64,000 nucleotides of DNA, from NCBI GenBank assembly GCA_016712345.1, contig JADJRH010000011.1, positions 744,001-808,000 of the forward strand, read 5' to 3'. The position numbers and the translations under genes were made by a program. Source of the stretch: Polyangiaceae bacterium. GTDB lineage: Bacteria; Myxococcota_A; Polyangia; Polyangiales; Polyangiaceae. Of the stretch, positions 1 to 9,504 are shown piece after piece; the stretch's first letter is position 1; every line of letters begins with the position of its first letter. Below the pieces are notes generated by a model that was given only the letters and a program-made list of their open reading frames with translations, had not been told where the DNA came from and did no database searches.

Positions 1-2357
1 CCCTCCACCTGATGCGGCGTCATTGTGTGGGCGATTTGAGCGTCGTTAAACCCGTGGAAGCGCATTGTATCTACCCACGCCGGGAATACGTGTTCGGACT
101 TGAGGCCGGTGAGAACCGGGGCGCGAGCTACCCATTTGGTAATAAACGTTTTGAGCGCCGAGCCGGGCAGGCGAACGTTTTCATCGTTTTGACGTTGGGA
201 CCGACCGGGTTGGGGGAGTATTTGGGGTGGAGAAGCGAGTTGAAACGGGTGGGCCACGCTGAAAATGCCTTCACCGGTAAAGGGGCTAATCACAAAGGGA
301 GGGTCTACCGTTACAAACTTCCATATTCCACCACCATTGGGTAGGTTTTGATTGGGCGAAAGCGTGTCCAGAGGGTGACCGTCAAACATGTCCATCAGCC
401 ACCCGGTGTACGCTCCCGACGCCGCGTCGTGACAGTCCTGGTTATCCTGCGGACATTCAAAGCCGATCTGACCTGTTGAATCGGTGATTGAACATGCCGG
501 CAATTGGGGCGTGTTCGAGGCGTTTTCGAGCGTGGGAAACACGTCGTTGTGCTCCAAACAATCGTTGTCAATTGGATGGGTAGAGTCGCCGTCGCAGTAG
601 TGCGCGGGTACACTGCCAATGACCGCGCCGCTTCCATCGTGCAGTGGAACGAACAGATCGGAGCTGTTTTCCGGGTCTAAATAATTGGAAAGTCCGGTGG
701 TTTGAGCTGCAACAAAGTCGGCGAATCCTTCATTCAACCAACTGGCTTCGTGTTCAACACCGCGGTCGCCGCCGCCGATTTGGGGAAGAAGCGTTTCCAA
801 GATCACATCTGTCCAGGCACTCTCGAATCGCGTAGGAGCTTTTTCGGCAATCAGTGTACACAATCCAAAATGGCCATATTCGTGGGAGATAATGCCGCGG
901 CTCTTGAGTAGGTCGTCGGTAATGACGATATCCACGTGCCCCAGTGTCAACTCGGCGAGGATGGCGACAGTCAGGCCGGCGGCGATGACCGCGGGTGCGT
1001 CGAGTACCAAGCCGAGCCCGCCGACTGTTGCCGCAAACGTTGCCGCCGGGATGAATCCGTAATAGCTTCCGCACGACACGAAGGCGCCGGCGGATCGAAA
1101 GATGTTGGCCACCGGGCCGACAAGCACGCGGGTTCTCTTCCCCTGGTGTTGGGCCACATCCCGCATCCAGTTTTGATTGTCGTTGATCGTGGCGAACAAA
1201 GCCGATCTCGCGTCGAGGGTGGTGAGCGTTTCGTTTGCGGCGGCTGAATAACTTGACTGTCCAGTGGAGTTTGTCACCCCGCAGACTTTCGTGGCAAAGT
1301 AGAAGTCGTCGGTGACTTGGGCGCTGTTGCTGCGGTGTTTGACGCACCAGGTGACCACCGAGTTTTTCTTGAGGCTGACCGCCGCTGTGTTGTTGGCATT
1401 GAGATGCGCCGACGAGTTGAATCCAGATTGTTTGGCGGTGATTTTTGTACCCGCGAGGTCAATCGCCAAACCGCGCCGGGCGCCCCAGCCTTGCACCATG
1501 GGGTGTGGAACTCCGCTTTCGATTCCGCCCAGGCGAAATAAGGGGTCCACATTCATGACATCGAGTTTGACCGTCACATTGACGTTGCGGCTGGCGCGCA
1601 CCGTGGCCGGTGACGTGGCGAGAGACTTCACCTGGGCAATTTCGGTTTTGGCGGTGGTGGAGATGAGTTCCACAGCGTCTACCAGGTCAATGGCAGACTC
1701 AAAATGAGTCCCCTTCAACTGCGCGGCGGTGGGTAGAGGATCGGTAGAATCCGGCAAATCCCACACGAAGCTGCCTTCTTGAAGGTAGTCATACGCAATG
1801 CGGGTAGGGTCGGTGTCGCGCGCTGTCAGCGTGGGAATGGAGCGAAGGGTCACCAGCGGAATCTGACTGTTGCCGGCGAGGGCTTGTGTACGCATCAAGT
1901 TATACACTTTGGCCGGAATGAGTGCGTACACAAGCGCGCCTTGGCCATCATGCGACGAAGTGACCCATACTGGAGCTTTGGGCCACTTGCTTGTGACGGC
2001 CTGCCAGTCTTCAGGGAAGATGGGGAGAGTATCAAAGTAGATTCCCAATTTTTCAAGCGCCTGGGCCTGGTGTACACTCCGCACTTCGATCATGGCGTGC
2101 AGGAGCGCCGGGCGACCTTTGGAGTCGAGTTCACTCACTGCGGAAGGCCAGGGTTTTGCCGCAGCGGCTTGTCGGAACGCGGCCACCTCGGCGGCTGTCA
2201 TGGCGCTGACGGTAATGGGATCGTCGGATGTGGCGGCTTGGGCAGATTCCCCGAGGACCGGGGATTCATCGTTGCCCGAGGTTGAATCTACCCGCAGGTC
2301 GCCTGTACAGCCCCAAAAACCAAGGGTAAGAACGCTGGCAAGAAAAACACGTCGCAT
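1..2357 (-). CDS. Lipoprotein with gluzincin-type zinc peptidase motif (C-terminus outside window)
   Basis: An open frame runs without a stop from an ATG at 2357 to the left edge (at least 785 residues), so the gene is truncated only by the window. The start has a good ribosome site (GGAGGAG, 8 nt upstream). The N-terminus is a lipoprotein signal with the cysteine in GFWGC, which predicts an outer-membrane or periplasmic protein. At residues 492-496 it has HEYGH (HExxH), followed by NEGFADF with Glu543. This is the arrangement of zinc ligands and catalytic Glu in gluzincin-like peptidases, although the 46-residue spacing is longer than in thermolysin or M1 enzymes. The first 400 residues match nothing I recognise. 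Proteolytic activity is inferred from motifs only. It lies downstream of another minus-strand lipoprotein gene and may share its transcript. Confidence 0.8.
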   Translation of the reverse strand, partial: MRRVFLASVLTLGFWGCTGDLRVDSTSGNDESPVLGESAQAATSDDPITVSAMTAAEVAAFRQAAAAKPWPSAVSELDSKGRPALLHAMIEVRSVHQAQALEKLGIYFDTLPIFPEDWQAVTSKWPKAPVWVTSSHDGQGALVYALIPAKVYNLMRTQALAGNSQIPLVTLRSIPTLTARDTDPTRIAYDYLQEGSFVWDLPDSTDPLPTAAQLKGTHFESAIDLVDAVELISTTAKTEIAQVKSLATSPATVRASRNVNVTVKLDVMNVDPLFRLGGIESGVPHPMVQGWGARRGLAIDLAGTKITAKQSGFNSSAHLNANNTAAVSLKKNSVVTWCVKHRSNSAQVTDDFYFATKVCGVTNSTGQSSYSAAANETLTTLDARSALFATINDNQNWMRDVAQHQGKRTRVLVGPVANIFRSAGAFVSCGSYYGFIPAATFAATVGGLGLVLDAPAVIAAGLTVAILAELTLGHVDIVITDDLLKSRGIISHEYGHFGLCTLIAEKAPTRFESAWTDVILETLLPQIGGGDRGVEHEASWLNEGFADFVAAQTTGLSNYLDPENSSDLFVPLHDGSGAVIGSVPAHYCDGDSTHPIDNDCLEHNDVFPTLENASNTPQLPACSITDSTGQIGFECPQDNQDCHDAASGAYTGWLMDMFDGHPLDTLSPNQNLPNGGGIWKFVTVDPPFVISPFTGEGIFSVAHPFQLASPPQILPQPGRSQRQNDENVRLPGSALKTFITKWVARAPVLTGLKSEHVFPAWVDTMRFHGFNDAQIAHTMTPHQVE

Positions 2358-2372
2358 GGTAAGTCTCCTCCG

Positions 2373-2390
2373 GCTCCCTTGTGAGGGAGC
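2373..2390 (-). promoter_or_regulatory. Stem-loop just upstream of the ribosome binding site
   Basis: A perfect 6-bp stem (GCTCCC/GGGAGC) with a 6-nt loop ends a few bases before the GGAGGAG ribosome site of the lipoprotein gene starting at 2357. On the minus strand it has no T-run, so it is a poor intrinsic terminator. The GCTCCC arm could alternatively pair with the ribosome site, which would allow translational control. That is speculation from position alone. Confidence 0.3.
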
Positions 2391-2488
2391 TGGGAGCATG
2401 CGAGTGGTTTTGGAAGGGCGGTAGCTTTGGAGGAGCTATGCGTGCGATAGCCAAAACGAATGATGCGCGACCGGGCTGGGCACAGTCG

Positions 2489-3760
2489 TCAGTTGCACGG
2501 TTGTGGATTGGGACCGCTCACGTGGTCGATTTGGAGTGTGAAGGAGTTGCCGCCGTTGCTGGTATCGTGGAACGAGCGGAATGAGCGTCGTGTGTTGGTT
2601 CCGGCAAGGAGAATTGAACTCAGCATGGACGTGCTGGCCAAGCCCGAGGCGGCCATTTGAACCGGCGCCGCATCGATCCATGTCGGTGAAGGGCCGCTCG
2701 ACCAAGTACCGGTTCGATAATTGGTGGAGCCGTAGGCGAGTGGACTCCACTGCAAGCGCATTTGGTTCACACAGTCGATTGTGGCGGCGGCCATGGATAC
2801 CTGACTGCCAACGGTTGAAAATTGGAATTGAGTGATGGGCCCTGCAGAAAGCGAATTGCTGCGGTAGAGATAGGTTCTCGCGGTAGCGCCCACCGAGAAC
2901 GATGCCGCAATAAAATAGTCACCCGTCGTGGGATTGGCGTCCATCGAAAGCGAATGAGCTGTGCCAATGCCGGTTAGCCCGGTTCCGGTCTGAAAGAGTC
3001 CTAAGTCGGTGAACGCAAACGCCCCGGTGCGTTCCACAAAGTGGACGGCCATTCTCTGGGTAGATGAGGTAACCAATTGCCGAATGAGAGCAATGCGCGA
3101 GCGCTTGCCACCGCCCGGTGCGACGGATCTGGCGATCGACGGGAGAAAGTCGCCGACGGTGCCGCCGGGGGGAGCTTCAGTGGCGTGTTCGGGTATGGGG
3201 GAGCCGGGGTTGTTTGTTGCGAACTGCATATAGTAGACTTTGCTGCCGGACGTGAAAACGAGGTGCATGTCCGGCCCGTCAGCGATCATGGAAGGTGTTT
3301 TTGCCACGTAGTTTGGCAAGATATTGTACATGTGAACCCATGACCCGCCGGGCACCTTGTAACTGTAGTTGAGGGCTCCACCAAAGTTGCCCGACGGCAT
3401 GGCATAGGCCACACCGATCCTTCCCATCGAGTCGACCGCGATCGTTGGGCTTTGCGCACCGAAGCTCCACAGGGTCACCGGGGCGGTCCAGGTGACGCCG
3501 TCTGTGGACGATGTGTACAGGATGGCTCCGCCCACTTCATAGGTTGCGTGGAGCATGCCTCCGGCGACCACCACTTTTTTCCCGTTTGTGGATAGTCCAG
3601 CCTCGCCCAAGGTGTCTGTGTACGACTGCACGTTGTTGATAATCGCCTGGGAGACCTCCTCTACAGCGTCAGGGTCGTCGCTCTCCTCCCAGTCGCTTCC
3701 CACGTTGCACGCCGAGAGTCCAACCATCGCCGCCATTCCAAAGCCAACCAATGCTCGCAT
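2489..3760 (-). CDS. Lipoprotein with sialidase-like (Asp-box) beta-propeller features
   Basis: 423 residues from the ATG at 3760, chosen because GGAGGA lies just upstream and because the lipobox (VGLSAC) then falls at a normal distance. A longer open frame upstream would bury the signal. The segment SSTDGVTWTAPV resembles an Asp-box (SxDxGxTW type), and IAVDSMGRIGVAYA-like strands recur. Both are typical of BNR/sialidase-fold propellers, often annotated as exo-alpha-sialidase-like. The catalytic Arg triad and Asp of true sialidases are not evident, so I would not assign an enzymatic role. Probably exported and lipid-anchored; partner unknown. Confidence 0.75.
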   Translation of the reverse strand: MRALVGFGMAAMVGLSACNVGSDWEESDDPDAVEEVSQAIINNVQSYTDTLGEAGLSTNGKKVVVAGGMLHATYEVGGAILYTSSTDGVTWTAPVTLWSFGAQSPTIAVDSMGRIGVAYAMPSGNFGGALNYSYKVPGGSWVHMYNILPNYVAKTPSMIADGPDMHLVFTSGSKVYYMQFATNNPGSPIPEHATEAPPGGTVGDFLPSIARSVAPGGGKRSRIALIRQLVTSSTQRMAVHFVERTGAFAFTDLGLFQTGTGLTGIGTAHSLSMDANPTTGDYFIAASFSVGATARTYLYRSNSLSAGPITQFQFSTVGSQVSMAAATIDCVNQMRLQWSPLAYGSTNYRTGTWSSGPSPTWIDAAPVQMAASGLASTSMLSSILLAGTNTRRSFRSFHDTSNGGNSFTLQIDHVSGPNPQPCN

Positions 3761-4079
3761 TGCAATTCCTCCGATTTCAGACGCCGAGGTTTCCGCGCGC
3801 GGTGAATACTTTCTGTGGCGCGTTTGCACGATATTCTGTGCGCACGCTGAGAGTCGTCTGCGCGGTGGCCGCTGCGTTGCTCGTCTTGGTCAAGCACTGT
3901 ACGTATCCGCGAGCGCCGCGCAGTGACCCGGCGCGCCAAAGACGTCTCTTATCGCGCCAAACCTCTTGGGTGGACGAGGCAGCTCGCGCGCGTGGGGTAT
4001 AAACGTCAAACGTGCAGGGGAGGGGGCCGCGGTTTGACGCAGGCCCTTGCGGGAGGCGGGTTGGGTGCTTTTGGAAGGG
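3761..4079. other. Intergenic spacer, about 320 bp
   Basis: No open frame with coding character on either strand. It must contain the promoter for the minus-strand lipoprotein gene at 3760, but I could not pick a convincing -35/-10 pair. No strong hairpin or repeat was seen. Confidence 0.5.
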
Positions 4080-4484
4080 TTACGTGCCTGATTTTCGATA
4101 ACGCGCAGTGCGCACGGCCGGCAATCCCCACAACCCTTCGTGGAGGAGGCGTCTACCCTCGGGGGTCAGATGGGTAAACTCCACTCCAAAAGAGCGGCGA
4201 AGGTCGCCTGTTCGGCGGCCGTGGATCACGCGGGCGACCACCGCTTCGGCGTCGATCCATCGGTTGGAAAAGGGCGCTCGAAACGAAACAATGAGGGATT
4301 CACCGGTGAGCACCGATGCGCCGGAGTCGACGAGTGCGCCTTGTTCCGAGAGGTCGGCGATGGTTTTGCCAACCAGTTTGAAGTCGCGCAGGCGAACAAG
4401 CTGGCAGGGGATTCGGATGGCGAATCGCGGCGAACGCGAGTGACGTTGGCGGGGGGCTGTTTGGGGAGGGAGGACGGCAAACAT
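4080..4484 (-). CDS. PilZ-domain protein
   Basis: 134 residues from the ATG at 4484; an upstream in-frame start at 4547 is possible but overlaps the divergent promoter region. The protein is a single PilZ domain: Arg-rich entry with FAIRIPCQL, then DLSEQGALV (the D/NxSxxG motif), GESLIVSF and a C-terminal GVEFTHL. PilZ proteins bind cyclic di-GMP through an RxxxR plus D/NxSxxG pair. The DxSxxG half is clear and the Arg half (RHSRSPRF) is plausible. Stand-alone PilZ proteins are abundant in myxobacteria and act on motility, polysaccharide or gene expression; the partner here is unknown. It is divergent from the DUF58 operon. Confidence 0.85.
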   Translation of the reverse strand: MFAVLPPQTAPRQRHSRSPRFAIRIPCQLVRLRDFKLVGKTIADLSEQGALVDSGASVLTGESLIVSFRAPFSNRWIDAEAVVARVIHGRRTGDLRRSFGVEFTHLTPEGRRLLHEGLWGLPAVRTARYRKSGT

Positions 4485-4594
4485 GGTTGGTAGGATATCC
4501 GCCCACACGGCCAATGGGCCAATTCTGTTGCAATGGGCCGCGAGCACAAGCTTGCCGGAAACAAAGCAGCTATAGCAGGCGTCCTCAAAGGCTC

Positions 4595-6007
4595 ATGGGC
4601 GCGAACGGCAAGGTGCGGCGTGTGTTGGCCACGATGGTGAAGGTCGCACGCGCGGTTCGCGACGGGTTTCCGCTCACTGCCAAAGGAGTGCTCCTGGCGG
4701 CCGGCTCGGCCTTGGCGCTGTGGCGTTACGGGCTGAAGCAGGTGGACCTGCTGCTTCTTGTGGTGGGCGCGGTGGGGCTTTCGCTCGCGGCGATTTCACT
4801 TTTGGTTGTGGGCCCGGCGGCCTTGGGGATCGCGCTCGGGCTTCGAAAACCGAAGGAAGGCGAGCCCGTGATTCTCACCACCGGGATTGCCACGCGAACG
4901 GGATTTACCGTTCGAAACTTTTGGTTTGTGCCGCTTCTGACGGTTGAATGGCAGTGGGAAACGCCGGATGCCGAAGTGCGCACCGACAAAGAAGCGGGGC
5001 GGCGTCGTGAATGGATTCGGCCAAACCGCCGCGCGCTGCTCCAAGAAGTGATTCGGCGCTTTGTGGTGCGCGACGCGTGGGGGCTCGCCGAAGTGACGTT
5101 TCGAAGACGCGAGCCGCGCAACGTTCGGATCGTGCCGTCGGTGGGTCACTTGAGAAACGTGCCGGTGGTCCGAGCGCTTGCGGGCGGGGATGACTTTTAC
5201 GATCCCCTCGGCGCGCCGCAGGGTGATCGGGCCGATATGCGCGCTTATGGGCCGGGAGATCCGGTGCGTTTGATTCTGTGGAAAGTGTACGCAAAGTCGC
5301 GCAACTTGGTGGTGCGTACACCTGAGCGCGCGCGAAGCCCGATGCAAAAAACGGTGGCGTACGTTGTGGCCGGGCCCGGTGATGAGCCTGCGGCTGGGGC
5401 TGCGCGCGCCGCTGTGATCAACGGTTCGCTCGGTGTTTCATGGCGGCTTGGCGCCGATGGTTGTGATGTGGACGCCACCACGGCCGACGCTGCCGAAGAG
5501 CTGTTTGCGCGATCGGGAAATGTTGCGCCGGACGACGGCGGCCGCGGTTTGGATGCGTTTTTCGCACGCGTTGCGGCGGAGAATGGAAAAGGTTCGGCGC
5601 GTGCTGTGTTGTTCGTTCCGCCGCGTTCCGGGCCGTGGATCCAGCGCGTGGTGGCTGCGGCACGCGCACAGGCGCAGGCCGCGGGTGGAAAACCGTCGGT
5701 GGAGATTCTGGTGTGTACCGATGGTGTTGTGAACGAATTGCCGCGCAAATGGTGGGAGAAGCTGCTTGTGGCGGCTCCGCCGATGGATGGGGCGCGCGCG
5801 GCGCAAAAGGAGTTGATGAATGTGACATCGGCGCTCGCCGCCGCGCGCGTGCCAACAGCGCTTGTGGATCGGGCGGCCGGGCGTGTGTACACAGATGCGT
5901 TTCGACGGATGGCGCCCAAGGACTTACAGCCCTCGCAGGCAGATGAGCGAAAGGCGCTCAAGGCGGCAAGCGGCGCCAAAAAGTCCGAGCAAACGGAGGC
6001 CGCATGA
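4595..6007 (+). CDS. DUF58-domain membrane protein
   Basis: 470 residues if started at the ATG at 4595; an in-frame ATG further on and an upstream start at 4487 are alternatives. Two hydrophobic segments near the N-terminus are followed by the DUF58 core, recognised by YGPGDPVRLILWKVYAKSRNLVVR (the family motif Y-x-PGD-x-R-x-I-x-WK). DUF58 proteins are nearly always encoded with MoxR AAA ATPases and transglutaminases, as here, and are thought to take part in assembly or quality control of envelope or secreted complexes. The stop overlaps the next start (ATGA), implying translational coupling. The biochemical role is not established. Confidence 0.85.
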   Translation: MGANGKVRRVLATMVKVARAVRDGFPLTAKGVLLAAGSALALWRYGLKQVDLLLLVVGAVGLSLAAISLLVVGPAALGIALGLRKPKEGEPVILTTGIATRTGFTVRNFWFVPLLTVEWQWETPDAEVRTDKEAGRRREWIRPNRRALLQEVIRRFVVRDAWGLAEVTFRRREPRNVRIVPSVGHLRNVPVVRALAGGDDFYDPLGAPQGDRADMRAYGPGDPVRLILWKVYAKSRNLVVRTPERARSPMQKTVAYVVAGPGDEPAAGAARAAVINGSLGVSWRLGADGCDVDATTADAAEELFARSGNVAPDDGGRGLDAFFARVAAENGKGSARAVLFVPPRSGPWIQRVVAAARAQAQAAGGKPSVEILVCTDGVVNELPRKWWEKLLVAAPPMDGARAAQKELMNVTSALAAARVPTALVDRAAGRVYTDAFRRMAPKDLQPSQADERKALKAASGAKKSEQTEAA

Positions 6008-8463
6008 AGCCCAAACTGCGCGTGGGTACACTTGCGTTGCGCGCCTTCTCGGTCGCCGTCGCTGCGATGTGCATTGCGTGGGGAGTTGCGCCCGGCGTGG
6101 GGATCGCGTCGGCCACCATTGCGGCGATCCTCGCGGTGGTGATCGGGCAATTGCTCGGGCGAACGCGGCTTCGATTGCCGGTGCTTTTGTTGCTCGCCGT
6201 GCTTCTCGGCATCGGCGGCTTTTGGATCGCGGGCCTCCTCACCAACTACGAAGGGCCGCCGCGAGCGCTTGGAACCGGGGCCGCAATGCGTCTCGCGATG
6301 GTGCTGCGTTTTGGCGCGGCGTCGTTTGCGGTGGTGGCGGCCCTGCGAGCGGTGGCAACGCGAAGGCCGTTTGCGCTGATTTTGGAGCTTTCTGCAATCG
6401 CAGGGTCGATCGCGTACGTGTTTGCGGCGCACCGCGATGGGATCATTTCGCGACCTCTCTGGCTGTCGGACTGGGCGTGGGAACGTGGGATCGATCCGGT
6501 TCACGTGTTTCTGGTGCTCGGCGGTGCGGCCGTTGTTGTGCTTGGGCTGTTGCTGATCGCTGAAGCGGAAGAACGGCGCGGATCGGCGGCGGCGGTGCTC
6601 GCGTTGTTTGCGGTTCTAGGCGTTGTGCTCGTGGTTCTCATCGGGCCGCCAAAAGTGGACGTGGATGATCAGCTCGGGCTGACCGGGCCGTCTGACTCGG
6701 CGTCCGCATCGGCGAGCGCGGCGCCGGGTCCGCCGCCCGCTCCTCCAACGTCGGCCAACCCCGACGGTGGAAAAGAAGACGGGGGCCCGAAGCCGCAGAA
6801 CGAGCAGCCGGACGGCGGCCCCAAGCCCAAAAACGACAAGCCCGACGGCGGCGACGAGCAACCGCAAAACAACCAACCCGACGGGGGAGGGGAGCAGCCT
6901 CAAAAGCCGGACGGCGGCGGTGAATCTCAAAACGATAAACCCGACGGCGGGCAATCCGACGGCGGGCAATCCGACGGCGGCGGTAAAGACGACGGCGGTG
7001 ACGGCGGCGGAACACCTCCTCCGCAGCCCGCGAGTGAAGACCTCGAAAACGAGCGCGAAGAGAGTCAGCAGTCGCCTTCACCCATGGCGATCGTGCTGCT
7101 CGAAAGCGACTATTCGCCGCCTTCGGAGGTGTACTACTTCCGGCAAGAAGCCTGGAGTCAGTGGAACGGCACGAAGCTCGTTCGCACGTCGCGCGCCGAT
7201 GTGGATCTCGACGGACTCGATCTTTTTCCGAGCGAAAATACGCCGGTCGCCGAGCCGATCGACATCGCCGATCGCGAAAAAGTCAGCGCCAAAGTGGCGC
7301 TTCTTGTGGATCACACGCGGCCGTTTGCTCTCGAATCGCCGATTGCGATGAAGCCGCTGCGCAACCCCAATCCGCAGCGATTTGTGCGTGCGTACACATT
7401 CGAGTCGCACGCTCAAAAGGTGAAATACAAAGACCTTCGCGGCAGAAAAGTGGGCAACCCAAAGTGGTCGCCCGAAGTGGCTGCCTATTACCTGCAAACG
7501 TCGAGCGACCCGCGGTTTGCCGAACTCGCAAAACAGATTGTCTCCAGGATGAACCCAAAGGGGAAAGACGATCCGTTTTTGCAAGCCGTGGCGGTGAAGC
7601 TGCATCTCGACGACAACTTCAAATATTCGCGCAAAGAAAAACACAACGCCGATGACCCAACGGCCGACTTTTTGTTCGGAAACAAAATCGGCTATTGTGT
7701 ACACTTCGCCCATGCGGCGGTCCTGCTGTGGCGCTCTTTGGGGCTGCCATCGCGCGTTGGGACCGGGTACGCGATCGAAGAAAAAAATCGCCAAGGCGGC
7801 TCGGCAATGATGATTCGAGGCGCCGACGCGCACGCGTGGCCGGAGCTTTACATCGAAGGCGTCGGCTGGGTGGTGCTCGACATCACGCCGCACGAAAACC
7901 TTGATGAAAACCCGCCTCCGGTCGATGAAGATTTGCAGCGCCTCCTCGGTGAAATGGCGCGCGAATTGCCGCCGGATCCAGCGCAAACGGAGCCACCCAA
8001 AGAGCGTCCAGATTTAAAAAAATGGCTGCGCCCGATCGTGATGTTCCTTCTTTCCTCGATCGCGTCGCTCATCGGCCTGCTGTACCTCGCCAAGATCTGG
8101 CGACGCGCCGCACCCCTGTTTGCGGGGCCAAACGAACTGCCGCGCGTCGCATACCGCACCTCGCTCGACCTGCTCAGCGAAGCGGGCCTTGTGCGCGATC
8201 GCGGCGAAACGCGCGAAGCGTTTGCCAAGCGCGTGAGCGATCGCGTTCCCACATTTGAAACGTTGACGGCGATGCACCTCTCGGGGCGCTTGGGTACACA
8301 ACCGGCGCCGGGAGAACCGGGGTTTGCAGAGAATCTCGGCGAACGAACGCGCGAAGCGTGGGCCGCGAAACTCCTTGTCCTGCGGACCGAGTTACTAAAA
8401 ACGCCCGCGTGGCGCCGATTTTTGGGCTTTCTAAACCCGCTGAGCTTTTTGCGATCGAGGTAA
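6004..8463 (+). CDS. Membrane-anchored transglutaminase-like protein (TgpA type)
   Basis: 819 residues. About six N-terminal membrane segments are followed by a long low-complexity linker of repeated PDGG/Gln/Lys units (roughly residues 240-345), which would extend the domain into the periplasm. The catalytic domain then has the papain-like triad Cys565 (GYCVHF), His610 (DAHAWPEL) and Asp626 (VVLDITP). A further membrane helix near residue 690 and a C-terminal DUF4129-like segment complete the architecture. This matches the TgpA/DUF3488 family, which occurs with DUF58 and MoxR genes. The substrate is unknown; family members act as cysteine peptidases or acyltransferases on extracytoplasmic proteins. 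The start overlaps the preceding stop by 4 bp. Confidence 0.9.
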   Translation: MKPKLRVGTLALRAFSVAVAAMCIAWGVAPGVGIASATIAAILAVVIGQLLGRTRLRLPVLLLLAVLLGIGGFWIAGLLTNYEGPPRALGTGAAMRLAMVLRFGAASFAVVAALRAVATRRPFALILELSAIAGSIAYVFAAHRDGIISRPLWLSDWAWERGIDPVHVFLVLGGAAVVVLGLLLIAEAEERRGSAAAVLALFAVLGVVLVVLIGPPKVDVDDQLGLTGPSDSASASASAAPGPPPAPPTSANPDGGKEDGGPKPQNEQPDGGPKPKNDKPDGGDEQPQNNQPDGGGEQPQKPDGGGESQNDKPDGGQSDGGQSDGGGKDDGGDGGGTPPPQPASEDLENEREESQQSPSPMAIVLLESDYSPPSEVYYFRQEAWSQWNGTKLVRTSRADVDLDGLDLFPSENTPVAEPIDIADREKVSAKVALLVDHTRPFALESPIAMKPLRNPNPQRFVRAYTFESHAQKVKYKDLRGRKVGNPKWSPEVAAYYLQTSSDPRFAELAKQIVSRMNPKGKDDPFLQAVAVKLHLDDNFKYSRKEKHNADDPTADFLFGNKIGYCVHFAHAAVLLWRSLGLPSRVGTGYAIEEKNRQGGSAMMIRGADAHAWPELYIEGVGWVVLDITPHENLDENPPPVDEDLQRLLGEMARELPPDPAQTEPPKERPDLKKWLRPIVMFLLSSIASLIGLLYLAKIWRRAAPLFAGPNELPRVAYRTSLDLLSEAGLVRDRGETREAFAKRVSDRVPTFETLTAMHLSGRLGTQPAPGEPGFAENLGERTREAWAAKLLVLRTELLKTPAWRRFLGFLNPLSFLRSR

Positions 8464-8466
8464 GTG

Positions 8467-9504
8467 ATGGTGATGGAATCGAGCGGCTACGGTGGTGTTG
8501 AGATTGCGCGAACGGCTTCCGCGGCCGACCTTCAAGCGGCTTACGGTGTGTACCAAAAGCTCTACCAGCGCCTCGCCGGTGCGGTCCGCGGTCGCGACGA
8601 CGTGATCGATGTTCTTTTGATCGCGCTCCTCAGCGACGGCCACGTGCTTTTGGAGGACTACCCCGGCTCGGGCAAAACAACGCTTGCAAAAGCGCTCGGC
8701 GACGCCATCACCGATGACCGCCCCGAAGACGACATCGTGGCGTTTCGACGCATTCAGTTCACGCCCGACATGCTTCCTTCGGACGTAACGGGAACGCTCG
8801 TTTTTGACCCCAACACGGCGCAGTTTTCGTTTCGCGCAGGGCCCATTTTTGCGCACATCGTGCTCGCCGATGAAATCAACCGAACGTCGCCCAAAGTGCA
8901 AAGCGCCATGCTTGAAGCGATGGGCGAAAAGCAGGTCACCGTCGACAACAAAACGCGCAGACTCGATGACTTGTTTTTCGTTGTCGCCACCCAAAATCCG
9001 CTCGATCTCGTGGGTACATTTCCGCTCCCCGCCGCGCAGCTCGATCGATTCCTTTTCAAAGTGCGCATGCGCCATATCGATCGAACGTCCGAGCTGAACG
9101 TGCTCGCCAACGTCCGCGCCATCAAGGCAGGTGTGGGCGACTCCATGCCGCGCGTCACGCGCTCCGAGATCATCCGCGCCCGCGCGGCGATTGAAACCGG
9201 CATTTTCGTCGCGCCCGCCATTCACGAATGTTTGGTCGATATCGCCGGTGCGACGCGCTCCACCGAACACATTCTGCAAGGCCTCTCCACGCGTGCGCTT
9301 GTGTTGCTTTTGCCGGCATTGCAAGCCCGCGCGCTGGCCCGCCGTCGTGAACACGTCATCGCCGAAGACATCGAAGCGCTCGCGCCGTACGCGTTTGCGC
9401 ACCGGCTTGAAACGGCGCCCGGCGTCGACGACGTGGTTTCGCTGGTCCGCACCTGTTTGCAAGGCCCCATGGAGCGCCTCGCGCGCGGGACAATGCGCCG
9501 ATGA
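8467..9504 (+). CDS. MoxR-family AAA+ ATPase
   Basis: 345 residues. GTG and ATG codons alternate at 8464-8475. I chose the ATG at 8467 because GAGG at 8457-8460 is then 6 nt upstream. Walker A is DYPGSGKTT, Walker B is VLADEIN, and sensor 1 is ATQNP. The sequence around the GAGGXTG-like and PLPAAQLDRF segments is typical of MoxR ATPases, chaperone-like AAA+ proteins that remodel partner complexes. It is placed between the transglutaminase and a TPR protein, and its stop overlaps the next start by 4 bp, so the four genes form one translationally coupled unit. Cytoplasmic. Confidence 0.93.
   Translation: MVMESSGYGGVEIARTASAADLQAAYGVYQKLYQRLAGAVRGRDDVIDVLLIALLSDGHVLLEDYPGSGKTTLAKALGDAITDDRPEDDIVAFRRIQFTPDMLPSDVTGTLVFDPNTAQFSFRAGPIFAHIVLADEINRTSPKVQSAMLEAMGEKQVTVDNKTRRLDDLFFVVATQNPLDLVGTFPLPAAQLDRFLFKVRMRHIDRTSELNVLANVRAIKAGVGDSMPRVTRSEIIRARAAIETGIFVAPAIHECLVDIAGATRSTEHILQGLSTRALVLLLPALQARALARRREHVIAEDIEALAPYAFAHRLETAPGVDDVVSLVRTCLQGPMERLARGTMRR

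Noticed and set aside
5245..6504. 419-codon minus-strand open frame
   Set aside because: It is antisense to the conserved DUF58 and transglutaminase genes, is Arg-rich, and has no recognisable domain; an artefact of GC-rich codon use.
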